A DNA stretch of 64,000 nucleotides, from contig NZ_LQOW01000034.1 of assembly GCF_002102185.1 (NCBI RefSeq), positions 94,039 to 158,038 of the forward strand, written 5' to 3'. The notes beneath the pieces are model-generated. The model did not search any database and was not told the origin of the DNA. It saw nothing but the letters and a program-made list of their open reading frames with translations. The position numbers and the translations under genes were made by a program. Shown here piece after piece: positions 1-8,602 of the stretch. Every line of letters starts with the position of its first letter. Positions within the stretch are counted from its first letter, which is position 1. The DNA is from Mycobacterium fragae (GTDB lineage: Bacteria; Actinomycetota; Actinomycetes; Mycobacteriales; Mycobacteriaceae).

Positions 1-21
1 GCGCCTAGTTTTCCAAGCTGT

Positions 22-68
22 CGCTCCCGGCCTATGGGGTGCCCCACCCAAGGGGCGGGCCGGGAGCG
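22..68. terminator. GC-rich hairpin beyond the lipase gene
   Basis: A perfect 11-bp inverted repeat, CGCTCCCGGCC at 22-32 and GGCCGGGAGCG at 58-68, encloses further G/C-rich self-complementary sequence. It lies immediately after the stop codon (72-74) of the reverse-strand lipase gene, where a terminator is expected. There is no U-tract, which is common for actinobacterial terminators. Termination is inferred from position and structure only. Confidence 0.5.
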
Positions 69-71
69 CCG

Positions 72-833
72 TCATGTCTGGGCCGCGATGAGAGCGGACA
101 ACCCGTCCCGATAGGCGGCCAGGCTGTGGCGCCAGGCGATGTCGATGGCGCCGCCGCTGTCGATGGAGATTCCGGCGCCGACGTGCGCGTAGGGCGCCGG
201 AGGAACGAGCGGGACTATGTCGAGGAAGTTGACCACCCGATAACAGCTTTCGATCGTGGCATTGAACGCATTGACGAAGTCGGTCAATCCGACCCGGGGG
301 CCGGCGAACGTGATGAGCCGCGGTTCGATGCTGTTGGGCGGCATGTTGCGAAAGATGTCCGGCGCCGCGAGCACGGCCAGCGCCGCACCGAGGCTGTGCC
401 CGGTGACCAGGATCTGGTCACAGTCGGCAGTCGCGGTGGCCAAGTTCGCGGCGATGTTGGCGCGAACCGTCTCGTAGACATCCTGGAAACCGTCGTGCAC
501 CTGACCGAACCCGCCGATCGGCCGGTAGTTCTCGGGGACGGCGTCGATGTCGGCCAACCAGTCCGCGAGGTCCGAGGTGCCGCGAAACGACACGAACGCG
601 ATGCGACTGGCCTTGTTGCGGCCCATCAGCCCGAAGATGTTGGTGTCCTTGGTCATCGCCATCACGGCCGGGTCGGGATTGATCATCGCGGTCAGCACCG
701 CGTCGCTGGCCTGGATCAGACTGGTCTGCGCGAACCCCGGTGGCAGCGCCGGTTTTCCGCCGCCCATCACGGTGTAAGCCGCCTCCGCGAGCGGCAGCAC
801 CACGTCGCGAGCGAACGAGGCATCGAACGCCAC
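72..833 (-). CDS. Class-3 lipase family protein (alpha/beta hydrolase)
   Basis: This is a 253-residue alpha/beta hydrolase of the lipase class-3 type. The nucleophile elbow GHSLGA puts the catalytic serine at residue 147. The likely acid is Asp205 in NFLDIVP and the likely base is His236 in WRHSL. FRGT at 83-86 fits the oxyanion-hole strand seen in class-3 lipases. No signal peptide or membrane segment is evident, so it is probably cytoplasmic or exported without a classical signal. The substrate is presumably an acylglycerol or other ester and cannot be told from sequence. It is transcribed alone, divergently from the ACT-domain gene 46 bp away. The family is confident; the physiological role is unknown. 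Confidence 0.85.
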   Translation of the reverse strand: MAFDASFARDVVLPLAEAAYTVMGGGKPALPPGFAQTSLIQASDAVLTAMINPDPAVMAMTKDTNIFGLMGRNKASRIAFVSFRGTSDLADWLADIDAVPENYRPIGGFGQVHDGFQDVYETVRANIAANLATATADCDQILVTGHSLGAALAVLAAPDIFRNMPPNSIEPRLITFAGPRVGLTDFVNAFNATIESCYRVVNFLDIVPLVPPAPYAHVGAGISIDSGGAIDIAWRHSLAAYRDGLSALIAAQT

Positions 834-879
834 AGCCGCAGTCTAGGAGGTTCGCGGAATTGCGCAGTAGCGTTTACCC

Positions 880-1254
880 ATGGCGACTGACCTGACGTTA
901 TATCTCGACGACGACCCGGGCGAGCTTGCCCGGCTCGGCGACGTGCTGGGCAAGGCAGGCGTGAACATTTCCGGTCTGTGCGCTGTCACCAGCGGCGGGG
1001 GACAGGCCAAGATCCACATCCTGGTGCAGGACGCCACGCCCGCATTTGAAGCGCTGCAGCACGCCGGCATCGAGATCGCCGAGGAGCAAGAGGTGATCGT
1101 GCTCGACGTGGAAGACCGGCCCGGCGCGCTCGGCGAGGTCGTGCACAAATTGGGCGCCGCGCAAGTCAACCTCGAGACCGTCTACCTCGCGACCAACACC
1201 CGGTTGGTGCTCGCCGCCGACAACCTTGCGAACGCCAAGGAGGCGCTGGGCTAG
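880..1254 (+). CDS. Tandem ACT-domain protein
   Basis: The 124-residue protein consists almost entirely of two ACT-type ligand-binding domains. The first is residues 1 to about 68, with DDDPGELARLGDVLGKAGVNI. The second is about 70-124, with EDRPGALGEVVHKLGAAQVNL. Each carries the P-G-x-L signature at the loop that typically binds amino acids. There is no catalytic domain, so it is a stand-alone sensor or regulator. It sits directly upstream of the ileS leader, which would suit an amino-acid sensing role, but that link is only positional. The ATG at 880 gives a complete first ACT strand. Confidence 0.85.
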   Translation: MATDLTLYLDDDPGELARLGDVLGKAGVNISGLCAVTSGGGQAKIHILVQDATPAFEALQHAGIEIAEEQEVIVLDVEDRPGALGEVVHKLGAAQVNLETVYLATNTRLVLAADNLANAKEALG

Positions 1255-1261
1255 AATCTCG

Positions 1262-1460
1262 ACAGCGGCGTCGATCCGGCCATCACCGGGGAGCCTTCGG
1301 AAGAACGGCCCATCAGGCTCAGTAGAACCGAACGGGTAGGCCCGTCACAGCCGTTATCGAGCGGTCGCGCGTAAGCGTGGCAAGCGGGGTGGTACCGCGG
1401 CGCTCGCGCTACCGGCGCGTCGTCGTCCCCGGCCAGAAGTTGGCACAGGGAGACGACGTT
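1262..1460 (+). promoter_or_regulatory. T-box riboswitch of ileS (translational, isoleucine-specific)
   Basis: The leader has the hallmarks of the short actinobacterial ileS T-box. A small hairpin CCGG (1276-1279)/CCGG (1286-1289) presents an ATC isoleucine specifier at 1282-1284. AGTAGAA at 1321-1327 resembles the stem-II S-turn. The canonical T-box bulge TGGTACCGCG is at 1390-1399, and its TGGT can pair with the ACCA end of tRNA-Ile. Downstream, CGTCGTCCCC (1421-1430) can pair with GGG at 1448-1450 and GACGACG at 1452-1458, which buries the Shine-Dalgarno AGGGAG (1447-1452). Uncharged tRNA-Ile should therefore open the ribosome binding site. The element class is established knowledge; the pairings are read here by eye. 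Confidence 0.88.
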
Positions 1461-4400
1461 TTGACTTACCCGAAGTTGGCCGGCGGGGCACCGGACTTCC
1501 CGACACTGGAACTCGAGGTCCTCGACTATTGGGCCGCCGACGACACCTTCCGCGCCAGCATCGCTCGCCGCGCCGACGCCGAAGAATACGTCTTCTACGA
1601 CGGCCCTCCCTTCGCCAACGGCTTGCCGCACTACGGTCATCTGCTCACCGGCTACGTCAAAGACATCGTGCCGCGGTATCGGACGATGCGCGGCTACAAG
1701 GTGGAGCGCCGCTTCGGCTGGGACACCCATGGGCTGCCCGCCGAACTCGAGGTCGAACACCAGCTCGGCATTACCGACAAGTCGCAGATCGACGCCATGG
1801 GCATCGCCGCGTTCAACGAGGCCTGCCGTCAATCGGTGTTGCGCTACACCGACGAATGGCAGGCGTATGTGACCCGCCAGGCCCGCTGGGTCGACTTCGA
1901 CAACGACTACAAGACGCTCGATCTGCCCTACATGGAGTCGGTGATCTGGGCGTTCAAACAGTTGTGGGACAAGGGCTTGGCGTACGAGGGCTACCGGGTG
2001 CTGCCGTACTGCTGGCGGGACGAGACGCCGCTGTCCAACCACGAGCTGCGGATGGACGACGACATCTACCAAAGCCGGCAGGACCCGGCGATCACGGTCG
2101 GATTCCAGGTTCCGGATGGCGATCTGGCCGGCGCGTACCTGCTGGTGTGGACGACGACGCCGTGGACACTGCCGTCGAACCAGGCGGTCGCGGTCAACCC
2201 GGACGTCACCTACGTGCAGGTGCGCTTCGGTGATCGCCGGGTGGTGCTCGCCGAAGAGCGACTGGCCGCCTACGCGCGAGAGCTCGGCGACGAGCCCGAG
2301 GAGCTGGGCCGCTACCGGGGAGCCGATCTGCTGGGGATGCGGTATCTGCCGCCGTTTCCGTACTTCATGGACTCTCCCAACGCTTTTCGGGTGCTGGCGG
2401 GTGACTTCGTGACCACCGAGGACGGCACCGGCATCGTGCACCTGGCGCCGGCTTACGGCGAGGACGACAAGGACGCCGGCGATGCGGCCGGCATCGTGGC
2501 GGTGACGCCCGTCGACGCCAAGGGCCGCTTCGACGCCACCGTTCCGGACTACCAGGGCCAGCACGTCTTCGACGCCAACCCGCACATCATTCGCGACCTG
2601 AAGAACGGCACCGGACCCGCCGCCGCCAACGGCGCGGTACTGCTGCGCCACGAAACCTACGAGCACCCTTACCCGCACTGCTGGCGCTGCCGCAACCCGT
2701 TGATCTACCGCGCGGTGTCGTCGTGGTTCGTCAAGGTCACCGAATTCCGCGATCGCATGGTCGAACTCAACCAGGAGATCACCTGGTACCCCGAGCACGT
2801 CAAGGACGGCCAGTTCGGCAAGTGGCTGCAGGGCGCCCGCGACTGGTCGATCTCCCGAAACCGCTACTGGGGCACCCCGATTCCGGTGTGGGTCTCCGAC
2901 GACCCGGCCTATCCGCGGATCGACGTCTACGGCAGCCTGGACGAATTGGAGCGCGACTTCGGTGTGCGCCCGGACAACCTGCACCGGCCGTACGTGGACG
3001 AGCTCACCCGGCCCAACCCCGACGACCCCACCGGGCGTTCGACGATGCGGCGCATCCCCGACATTCTCGACGTGTGGTTCGACTCCGGCTCCATGCCGTA
3101 CGCGCAGGTGCATTACCCGTTCGAGAACGCCGATTGGTTCGACAGCCACTATCCGGGCGACTTCATCGTGGAATACCTCGCGCAGACTCGCGGGTGGTTC
3201 TACACCCTGCATGTGCTGGCCACTGCGCTGTTCGACCGACCCGCGTTCAAAACCTGTGTGGCACATGGCGTGGTGCTGGGCTCCGACGGCCAGAAGATGA
3301 GCAAGTCGCTGCGCAACTATCCCGATGTGTCGGAGGTGTTCGACCGGGACGGGTCGGATGCCATGCGCTGGTTCCTGATGGCTTCACCGATCCTGCGCGG
3401 CGGCAACCTCATCGTCACCGAGCAGGGCATCCGCGACGGTGTACGCCAGGTGCTGCTGCCGTTCTGGAATGCGTACAGCTTCCTGGCGTTGTACGCGCCG
3501 AAAGTCGGTACTTGGCGCACCGATTCGCCGCATGTGCTGGACCGCTACATCTTGGCCAAGCTGGCGGCGCTGCGCGACGACCTGACCGCCGAGATGGATG
3601 TGTGCGACATTTCCGGTGCCTGCGAGCAGCTGCGCCAGTTCACCGAGGCGCTGACGAATTGGTATGTGCGACGCTCACGCCAACGGTTCTGGGAGGAAAA
3701 CGCCGACGCGATCGACACCCTGCACACCGTGCTTGAAGTGACTGCGAGGCTGGCAGCGCCGCTGCTGCCGTTGACCACCGAGATCATTTGGCGCGGTATC
3801 ACCGGCGAGCGCTCGGTGCATCTGACCGATTGGCCTTCTTCCGGTGACGTGCCGGCCGATACCGAGCTGGTGGCGGCGATGGATCAGGTCCGCGAGGTCT
3901 GCTCCGTCGCGTCGTCGTTGCGCAAGGCGAAGAAACTGCGGGTGCGCCTCCCGTTGCCGAAACTAACCGTGGCCGTGGAGAATCCGCAGCAACTGGAGCC
4001 GTTCACCGACCTCATCGCCGACGAGCTCAACATCAAACAGGTCGAACTCACCGACGACATCGCCCGTTACGGCCGTTTCGAGCTGACGGTCAACGCCCGC
4101 GTCGCCGGGCCGCGGCTCGGCAAGGACGTCCAGGCGGCCATCCAGGCCGTCAAGGCCGGCGAGGGCGTCGTCAACGACGACGGCACGCTGACCGCGGGCC
4201 CGGCCGTACTGCAGCCCGAGGAGTACAGCTCAAGACTGGTGGCCGCCGACCCGGAATACACCGCCGCGCTGCCCGACGGCGCCGGCCTGGTGGTGCTGGA
4301 TGCCACCGTCACACCCGAGTTGGAGGCCGAGGGCTGGGCCAAGGACCGCATCCGTGAGCTGCAGGAGCTGCGCAAGTCGACCGGGCTGGAGGTGTCGGAT

Positions 4401-4565
4401 CGGATCAGCGTGGTGATGTCTGTGCCCGCCGAGCGGGCCGACTGGGCGCAGACCCATCGCGACCTGATCGCCGGCGAAATCCTCGCTACCAGCTTCGAAT
4501 TCGGCGAGCCGGCCGACGGTGCGGAAATCGGTGACGGCGTCCGGGTTGCGATCGCGAAAGCTTGA
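1461..4565 (+). CDS. ileS: Isoleucyl-tRNA synthetase
   Basis: A class I aminoacyl-tRNA synthetase that charges tRNA-Ile. The HIGH-type motif appears as HYGH at residues 57-60 and KMSKS is at 612-616. The large editing insertion between them and the C-terminal anticodon-binding region are all present. I chose the TTG at 1461 as start. AGGGAG lies 8 nt upstream, the protein then begins MTYPKLAGGAPDF as in mycobacterial IleS, and the length (1034 aa) is close to the roughly 1041 of Mtb. Starting at the GTG at 1377 would place the T-box inside the coding region, which is implausible. Expression is probably controlled by the upstream T-box. Confidence 0.97.
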   Translation: MTYPKLAGGAPDFPTLELEVLDYWAADDTFRASIARRADAEEYVFYDGPPFANGLPHYGHLLTGYVKDIVPRYRTMRGYKVERRFGWDTHGLPAELEVEHQLGITDKSQIDAMGIAAFNEACRQSVLRYTDEWQAYVTRQARWVDFDNDYKTLDLPYMESVIWAFKQLWDKGLAYEGYRVLPYCWRDETPLSNHELRMDDDIYQSRQDPAITVGFQVPDGDLAGAYLLVWTTTPWTLPSNQAVAVNPDVTYVQVRFGDRRVVLAEERLAAYARELGDEPEELGRYRGADLLGMRYLPPFPYFMDSPNAFRVLAGDFVTTEDGTGIVHLAPAYGEDDKDAGDAAGIVAVTPVDAKGRFDATVPDYQGQHVFDANPHIIRDLKNGTGPAAANGAVLLRHETYEHPYPHCWRCRNPLIYRAVSSWFVKVTEFRDRMVELNQEITWYPEHVKDGQFGKWLQGARDWSISRNRYWGTPIPVWVSDDPAYPRIDVYGSLDELERDFGVRPDNLHRPYVDELTRPNPDDPTGRSTMRRIPDILDVWFDSGSMPYAQVHYPFENADWFDSHYPGDFIVEYLAQTRGWFYTLHVLATALFDRPAFKTCVAHGVVLGSDGQKMSKSLRNYPDVSEVFDRDGSDAMRWFLMASPILRGGNLIVTEQGIRDGVRQVLLPFWNAYSFLALYAPKVGTWRTDSPHVLDRYILAKLAALRDDLTAEMDVCDISGACEQLRQFTEALTNWYVRRSRQRFWEENADAIDTLHTVLEVTARLAAPLLPLTTEIIWRGITGERSVHLTDWPSSGDVPADTELVAAMDQVREVCSVASSLRKAKKLRVRLPLPKLTVAVENPQQLEPFTDLIADELNIKQVELTDDIARYGRFELTVNARVAGPRLGKDVQAAIQAVKAGEGVVNDDGTLTAGPAVLQPEEYSSRLVAADPEYTAALPDGAGLVVLDATVTPELEAEGWAKDRIRELQELRKSTGLEVSDRISVVMSVPAERADWAQTHRDLIAGEILATSFEFGEPADGAEIGDGVRVAIAKA

Positions 4566-4578
4566 CGCTTCCTCGCGG

Positions 4579-5061
4579 CTAGAGGTTGCGCAGCGCACGG
4601 CGTGCGTGCGGCCAAAACGGCATGCCGGCCAGGACGGTCGCGCCCGCGGCGATGAGGCCGACTGCGACATCGACGCTCTCGCGTCCCTCGGCCTTCCAGT
4701 ACACGTCCTCGAGGTCGAGCAGCAAGGCCAGCTCGTCGATGATCATCGCGTTGGCTGCGCCGAAGGCTACCGCCGCGGCAGGGTGACGCCGTTGAGTTTC
4801 GGATCCGCGAAGACCCACCGCGCCGACGGCCGACAGCAACGCGATTCCGATGTTGTAGTGGTGAAAATGCCTGCTGCCCAGCTTTATCCCGCCGCCCGTC
4901 GGGCCATGCCCGGCGTGGATCCAGTGGGTCAGCGCCCTGAGCCCCGTGAAAGTGACGGTAAATGCCGCCCAAGCCAGGACGGCCGCGCGTTCGTCGGACT
5001 CGAGTCGTTGCAGCCACTCCTGGCGCAGCCGCGACCATCGCGTCGACCCGTTGCGGCTCAT
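4579..5061 (-). CDS. Small integral membrane protein of unknown function
   Basis: The 160-residue protein starts MSRNGSTRWSRL and has about three to four hydrophobic segments: around residues 25-45, 65-85, 100-118 and 128-150. Conserved-looking polar motifs are SRHFHHYNIGI and IDELALLLDLEDVYW, the latter with many acidic residues in or near a membrane segment. The ATG at 5061 overlaps the TGA of the upstream methyltransferase gene (ATGA), so the two are probably translationally coupled. It converges on ileS with only 13 bp between the stops. I do not recognise a named family. The clustered His and Asp/Glu residues could bind a metal or protons, but that is speculation. Confidence 0.75.
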   Translation of the reverse strand: MSRNGSTRWSRLRQEWLQRLESDERAAVLAWAAFTVTFTGLRALTHWIHAGHGPTGGGIKLGSRHFHHYNIGIALLSAVGAVGLRGSETQRRHPAAAVAFGAANAMIIDELALLLDLEDVYWKAEGRESVDVAVGLIAAGATVLAGMPFWPHARRALRNL

Positions 5062-5630
5062 CAGCCGGCCTTGACCGCCCGCCACCGCAGCCTGCCGGTC
5101 TTGGCGTCGACATGCACATCGCCGAACCCCGCCGCGCGCAACCGATCCGGAAGCGCATCCGGCGATACCGGGTTGCAGGTGTCGCGGAAATGCAAGATCC
5201 GGAACGGAATCGACGACGCGCTGTCGCTGCCGGCGAACACTCCGCCGGGCCGCAGCACCCGAAAGGCCTCGGCGAACAGCCGGTCCTGCAGGGCCGCGGT
5301 CGGGATGTGGTGCAGCATCGTGAAACACACCACGGCACTGAACTGCTCGGCGGGCAGACCGGTGTCGGTGCCGTCGCCGTTGATGATGCGTGCCCGGTCG
5401 CCGAACTGGCCCTGCAGCCGCTTGGCCATCGCCTGATCGATCTCGACGGCGGTGTAGTGCGGCGCCTTGTCGATCAGCACCCGGATGTTGGCGCCGTACC
5501 CCGGCCCGATCTCGAGCACGTTGTCACCGAGGTCTACGTCGGCGAGCACCCATGGCAACAGCCCGTCCTCGACAGCCTTGAAGTAGTGCTCGGAGCTGCA
5601 AAACACGCGGTGACACAGATTCATCGCCAT
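5061..5630 (-). CDS. Class I SAM-dependent methyltransferase
   Basis: A 189-residue Rossmann-fold methyltransferase. Motif I is VLEIGPGYGAN near residues 38-48. An acidic residue ends strand 2 (VEID), INGDGTDTGLP is motif II, and VVCFTMLHHIP plus LRPGGVFAGSD are the later motifs of the ubiquinone/menaquinone-type family. I chose ATG 5630 (MAMNLCHRVF); ATG 5624 is equally possible. It is divergent from dinX with only 28 bp between start codons. It overlaps the following membrane-protein gene by 4 bp, suggesting a two-gene operon. The methyl acceptor cannot be predicted. Confidence 0.85.
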   Translation of the reverse strand: MAMNLCHRVFCSSEHYFKAVEDGLLPWVLADVDLGDNVLEIGPGYGANIRVLIDKAPHYTAVEIDQAMAKRLQGQFGDRARIINGDGTDTGLPAEQFSAVVCFTMLHHIPTAALQDRLFAEAFRVLRPGGVFAGSDSASSIPFRILHFRDTCNPVSPDALPDRLRAAGFGDVHVDAKTGRLRWRAVKAG

Positions 5631-5658
5631 GGATTGAGACGCTAGCGCAATAGCATCG

Positions 5659-7047
5659 GTGATTGTGGACTCCCGCTGGGTGCTGCACCTCGACATGGAC
5701 GCGTTCTTCGCGTCCGTCGAGCAACTCACCCGGCCCACCCTGCGGGGCCGGCCCGTGCTGGTCGGCGGGTTGGGCGGCCGCGGTGTGGTCGCCGGCGCGA
5801 GCTACGAGTCACGGGTATTCGGCGCCCGATCGGCGATGCCGATGCACCAGGCACGTCGACTGGTCGGGGTCACGGCGGTGGTGTTGCCGCCGCGCGGTGT
5901 GGTCTACGGGGTGGCCAGCCGCCGGGTCTTCGACACCGTGCGCGAGCTGGTTCCCGTCGTCGAACAGCTCTCCCACGACGAGGCATTCGGAGAACCGCCC
6001 GAGCTGGCCGGCGCATCGGCGACCGCCGTCGAGCGGTTCTGCGAGGACTTGCGGCGACGGGTGCGCGAGGAGACCGGGCTGGTGGCCTCGGTGGGCGCCG
6101 GCTCGGGCAAGCAGATCGCCAAGATCGCCTCCGGTCTGGCCAAACCCGATGGTGTACGGGTCATCCGGCGCGCCGACGAAAAGGCTCTGCTGGGCGGCCT
6201 TGCGGTGCGCCGGCTTTGGGGAATCGGGCCGGTCGCCGAGGAGAAGCTGCATCGGCTGGGCATCGAGACGATCGGGCAGTTGGCCGCGCTGAGCGATGCC
6301 GAGGTGGCCAGCATCCTGGGCGCGACGATCGGGCCGGCGTTGCACCGGCTGGCCCGCGGCATCGACGACCGGCCGGTTGCCGAACGCGCCGAAGCCAAGC
6401 AGATCAGCGCAGAGTCCACCTTTGCGACGGACTTGACCACGCTCGCGGAGCTGCGCGAGGCGGTTGGCCCGATTGCCGAGCACGCCCACACCCGGCTCTG
6501 CCGCGACGGCCGCGGCGCCCGCACTGTCACCGTGAAGCTGAAGAAGTCCGACATGAGCACGCTGACCCGCTCGGCGACGCTGCCGTATGCGACCACCGAC
6601 GCCGCCGCGCTGGCTGCGCTGGCCCGCCGCCTGCTCCTGGATCCGCAACAGGTGGGTCCGATTCGCCTGCTGGGCGTTGGGTTTTCGGGTTTGAGCGAGG
6701 TGCGCCAGGAGTCGCTGTTTCCCGACCTGGAGTTGTCCGCCCAGACATCGGAGGCCGATCACGCCGCAGACATCCCGGTCGAGGCGGAGACCGCGACGTG
6801 GCGGATCGGCGACGACGTCACGCACCGCGAATTCGGTCACGGCTGGGTGCAGGGCGCCGGGCACGGCGTGGTCACGGTGCGATTCGAGACCCGCAGCTCG
6901 GGGCCAGGCCCGGCCCGCACGTTCGCCTCCGACTCCGCCGACCTCGTCCCCGCGAACCCGGTCGACAGCCTGGACTGGCCGGATTATGTCGCGGCGCTGG
7001 CGGAATACAACTCAACGCAGGCGGTCGACGACGTCGCGCACCGGTAG
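5659..7047 (+). CDS. dinX: DNA polymerase IV (Y family)
   Basis: A 462-residue Y-family translesion polymerase, orthologous to mycobacterial DinX/DinB1. The palm metal ligands are visible as HLDMDAFF (Asp12) and SHDEAF (residues 105-110, Asp107 and Glu108). Helix-hairpin-helix sequence around LWGIGPVAEEKLHRLGI and the little-finger domain follow. A QESLFPDL segment near the C-terminus resembles a beta-clamp binding peptide (QxSLF). A C-terminal extension continues after it. Translation starts at GTG 5659 or GTG 5665. The 3' end overlaps the convergent ansA by 36 bp. Confidence 0.95.
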   Translation: MIVDSRWVLHLDMDAFFASVEQLTRPTLRGRPVLVGGLGGRGVVAGASYESRVFGARSAMPMHQARRLVGVTAVVLPPRGVVYGVASRRVFDTVRELVPVVEQLSHDEAFGEPPELAGASATAVERFCEDLRRRVREETGLVASVGAGSGKQIAKIASGLAKPDGVRVIRRADEKALLGGLAVRRLWGIGPVAEEKLHRLGIETIGQLAALSDAEVASILGATIGPALHRLARGIDDRPVAERAEAKQISAESTFATDLTTLAELREAVGPIAEHAHTRLCRDGRGARTVTVKLKKSDMSTLTRSATLPYATTDAAALAALARRLLLDPQQVGPIRLLGVGFSGLSEVRQESLFPDLELSAQTSEADHAADIPVEAETATWRIGDDVTHREFGHGWVQGAGHGVVTVRFETRSSGPGPARTFASDSADLVPANPVDSLDWPDYVAALAEYNSTQAVDDVAHR

Positions 7048-7926
7048 CTGCGCCGCCAACGCCGCCATCACCGCCACCCGAACCTGACTCGGCGGCAGCC
7101 CGGATACCATCAACGCGCCCGCGTCGACCAGTTCGCGGCCCGGCCCATACCGCGGGCCGACCCGACCGCCCGCCACGCGGGTGGACACCGCGACCACAAC
7201 CCCGTTGCCGCAATGCCGACGCACTCCGTCGACCACCGCGGCCCCAGCGTTGCCCGAACCCAGCGCCTCGAGCACGATCCCGCGGGCGCCGGCAGTCACA
7301 CAGGCGTCCATCGCCACTGCGTCACTTCCCGGATACACCGCGACGATGTCGACCCGCGGGGCGCTTGCCGCGGTGAGTTCGCCGAGGTAGGGCCGGCGTT
7401 TGGGCTGGGTGATCCCGTCGTCGACGGTGCCGAGCAGCTCGCCGGCGAAACCGTCCTGCGTGGCGACCTTGTGCAGCCCTGCGGGCCGCAACACCCGACC
7501 GCCTAAACACACCAGGACCCCGACGTCGCGGGCGGAAGGACTGGACGCCACCGAAAGCGCGTCGCGCACATTGCCCGGACCGTCGGCGTCGGAGGCGTCG
7601 GCGCTGCGCAACGCACCGGTGAGCACTACCGGAGTGGGACCGGCGTGGGTGAGATCCAGCCACAACGCCGTTTCCTCGAGGGTGTCGGTGCCATGCGTGA
7701 CCACGATCCCCTCGGCGCCGTCATTCGCCGCGGTCCGCGCCGCCGCGCCGATCACATCCCAGTCGGCCGGGGTCAGCTGCGAGCTGTCCAGGGCCAGGAC
7801 ATCGACGACGTCGACGTCCAGGCCGGCTGTCAGCTCGGCGCCGCCGCGGGTCGGCCGGTGCACCCCGTCGGCGGCGGCCCTGCTGGCGATCGTCCCACCG
7901 GTGGCGATGACGGTCAGGCGGCTCAT
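7012..7926 (-). CDS. ansA: L-asparaginase, bacterial type
   Basis: Hydrolyses L-asparagine to aspartate and ammonia. The 304-residue protein has the N-terminal TGGTI signature (residues 9-13) with the nucleophilic threonine. The second-motif THGTDTLEE (77-85) carries Thr80 and Asp81, and DSSQ around 47-50 binds substrate. Length matches the mycobacterial AnsA of about 308 residues. The ATG at 7926 gives the short N-terminus typical of the family. In Mtb the orthologue supports nitrogen assimilation and acid resistance, which is known of the family and not read here. It is divergent from lspA with 42 bp between the starts. Confidence 0.93.
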   Translation of the reverse strand: MSRLTVIATGGTIASRAAADGVHRPTRGGAELTAGLDVDVVDVLALDSSQLTPADWDVIGAAARTAANDGAEGIVVTHGTDTLEETALWLDLTHAGPTPVVLTGALRSADASDADGPGNVRDALSVASSPSARDVGVLVCLGGRVLRPAGLHKVATQDGFAGELLGTVDDGITQPKRRPYLGELTAASAPRVDIVAVYPGSDAVAMDACVTAGARGIVLEALGSGNAGAAVVDGVRRHCGNGVVVAVSTRVAGGRVGPRYGPGRELVDAGALMVSGLPPSQVRVAVMAALAAQLPVRDVVDRLR

Positions 7927-7968
7927 GGTGCGATCATCCCGCATATACATGTAGTGGATGATGTAGGA

Positions 7969-8532
7969 GTGACTGACCAACCGACCGGATCCGCCGAGCC
8001 GGCGACCGAGGCCGGCGGGGCCGAAGCTCCCACCCCGCCGCGGCGGCTGCGCCTGCTGCTCTGGGTGGCGGCGGTGGTGTTGGTGCTGGACATCGTCACC
8101 AAGGTGCTCGCGGTCAAACTGCTCGCCCCCGGCCAGCCGGTGTCGATCATCGGTGACACCGTCACCTGGACGCTGGTCCGCAACTCCGGGGCGGCGTTTT
8201 CGATGGCGACCGGCTATACCTGGCTGCTGACGGTGATCGCGACCGGTGTCGTCATCGGGATTTTCTGGATGGGACGCCGCCTGGTGTCGCCGTGGTGGGC
8301 CATCGGCCTCGGGATGATTCTGGGCGGTGCGATGGGCAATCTGGTCGACCGGTTCTTCCGCTCGCCGGGCCCGCTGCGCGGGCATGTCGTCGACTTCTTG
8401 TCGATCGGTTGGTGGCCGGTGTTCAACGTCGCCGATCCGTCGGTGGTCGGTGGTGCGATCCTGCTGGTCACGCTGTCGGTCTTCGGCTTCGACTTCGACA
8501 CCGTCGGGCGGCGGAAGCTCGACGAGCGCTGA
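7969..8532 (+). CDS. lspA: Lipoprotein signal peptidase II
   Basis: A polytopic inner-membrane aspartyl protease that removes signal peptides from diacylated prolipoproteins. It has 187 residues and four hydrophobic helices, about 27-47, 76-101, 107-124 and 157-173. The two conserved catalytic regions are GHVVDF with Asp142 and FNVADPSV with Asp156. MGNLVDRFF is also present. The N-terminal 25 residues form a polar Pro/Glu-rich extension, as in other mycobacterial LspA. The GTG at 7969 gives MTDQPTGSAEP, matching the Mtb start pattern. The RluD-type gene follows 70 bp downstream, as in Mtb. Confidence 0.95.
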   Translation: MTDQPTGSAEPATEAGGAEAPTPPRRLRLLLWVAAVVLVLDIVTKVLAVKLLAPGQPVSIIGDTVTWTLVRNSGAAFSMATGYTWLLTVIATGVVIGIFWMGRRLVSPWWAIGLGMILGGAMGNLVDRFFRSPGPLRGHVVDFLSIGWWPVFNVADPSVVGGAILLVTLSVFGFDFDTVGRRKLDER

Positions 8533-8602
8533 TGCGCGCCGGCGACGATGCAGTGGGGCCCCGCGAAGCTGGGGACGAAGCGATGAGGAGGAGCGGCGCT
8601 TT

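Noticed and set aside
1377..1460. An N-terminal extension of IleS from GTG 1377
   Set aside because: It would translate the T-box and sequestrator hairpin. The TTG at 1461 has a proper ribosome binding site and aligns with other mycobacterial IleS.
1251..3266. A 671-codon open frame antisense to ileS and covering the T-box
   Set aside because: It is a GC-driven shadow frame. It would overlap the riboswitch and synthetase, and no family features are visible.
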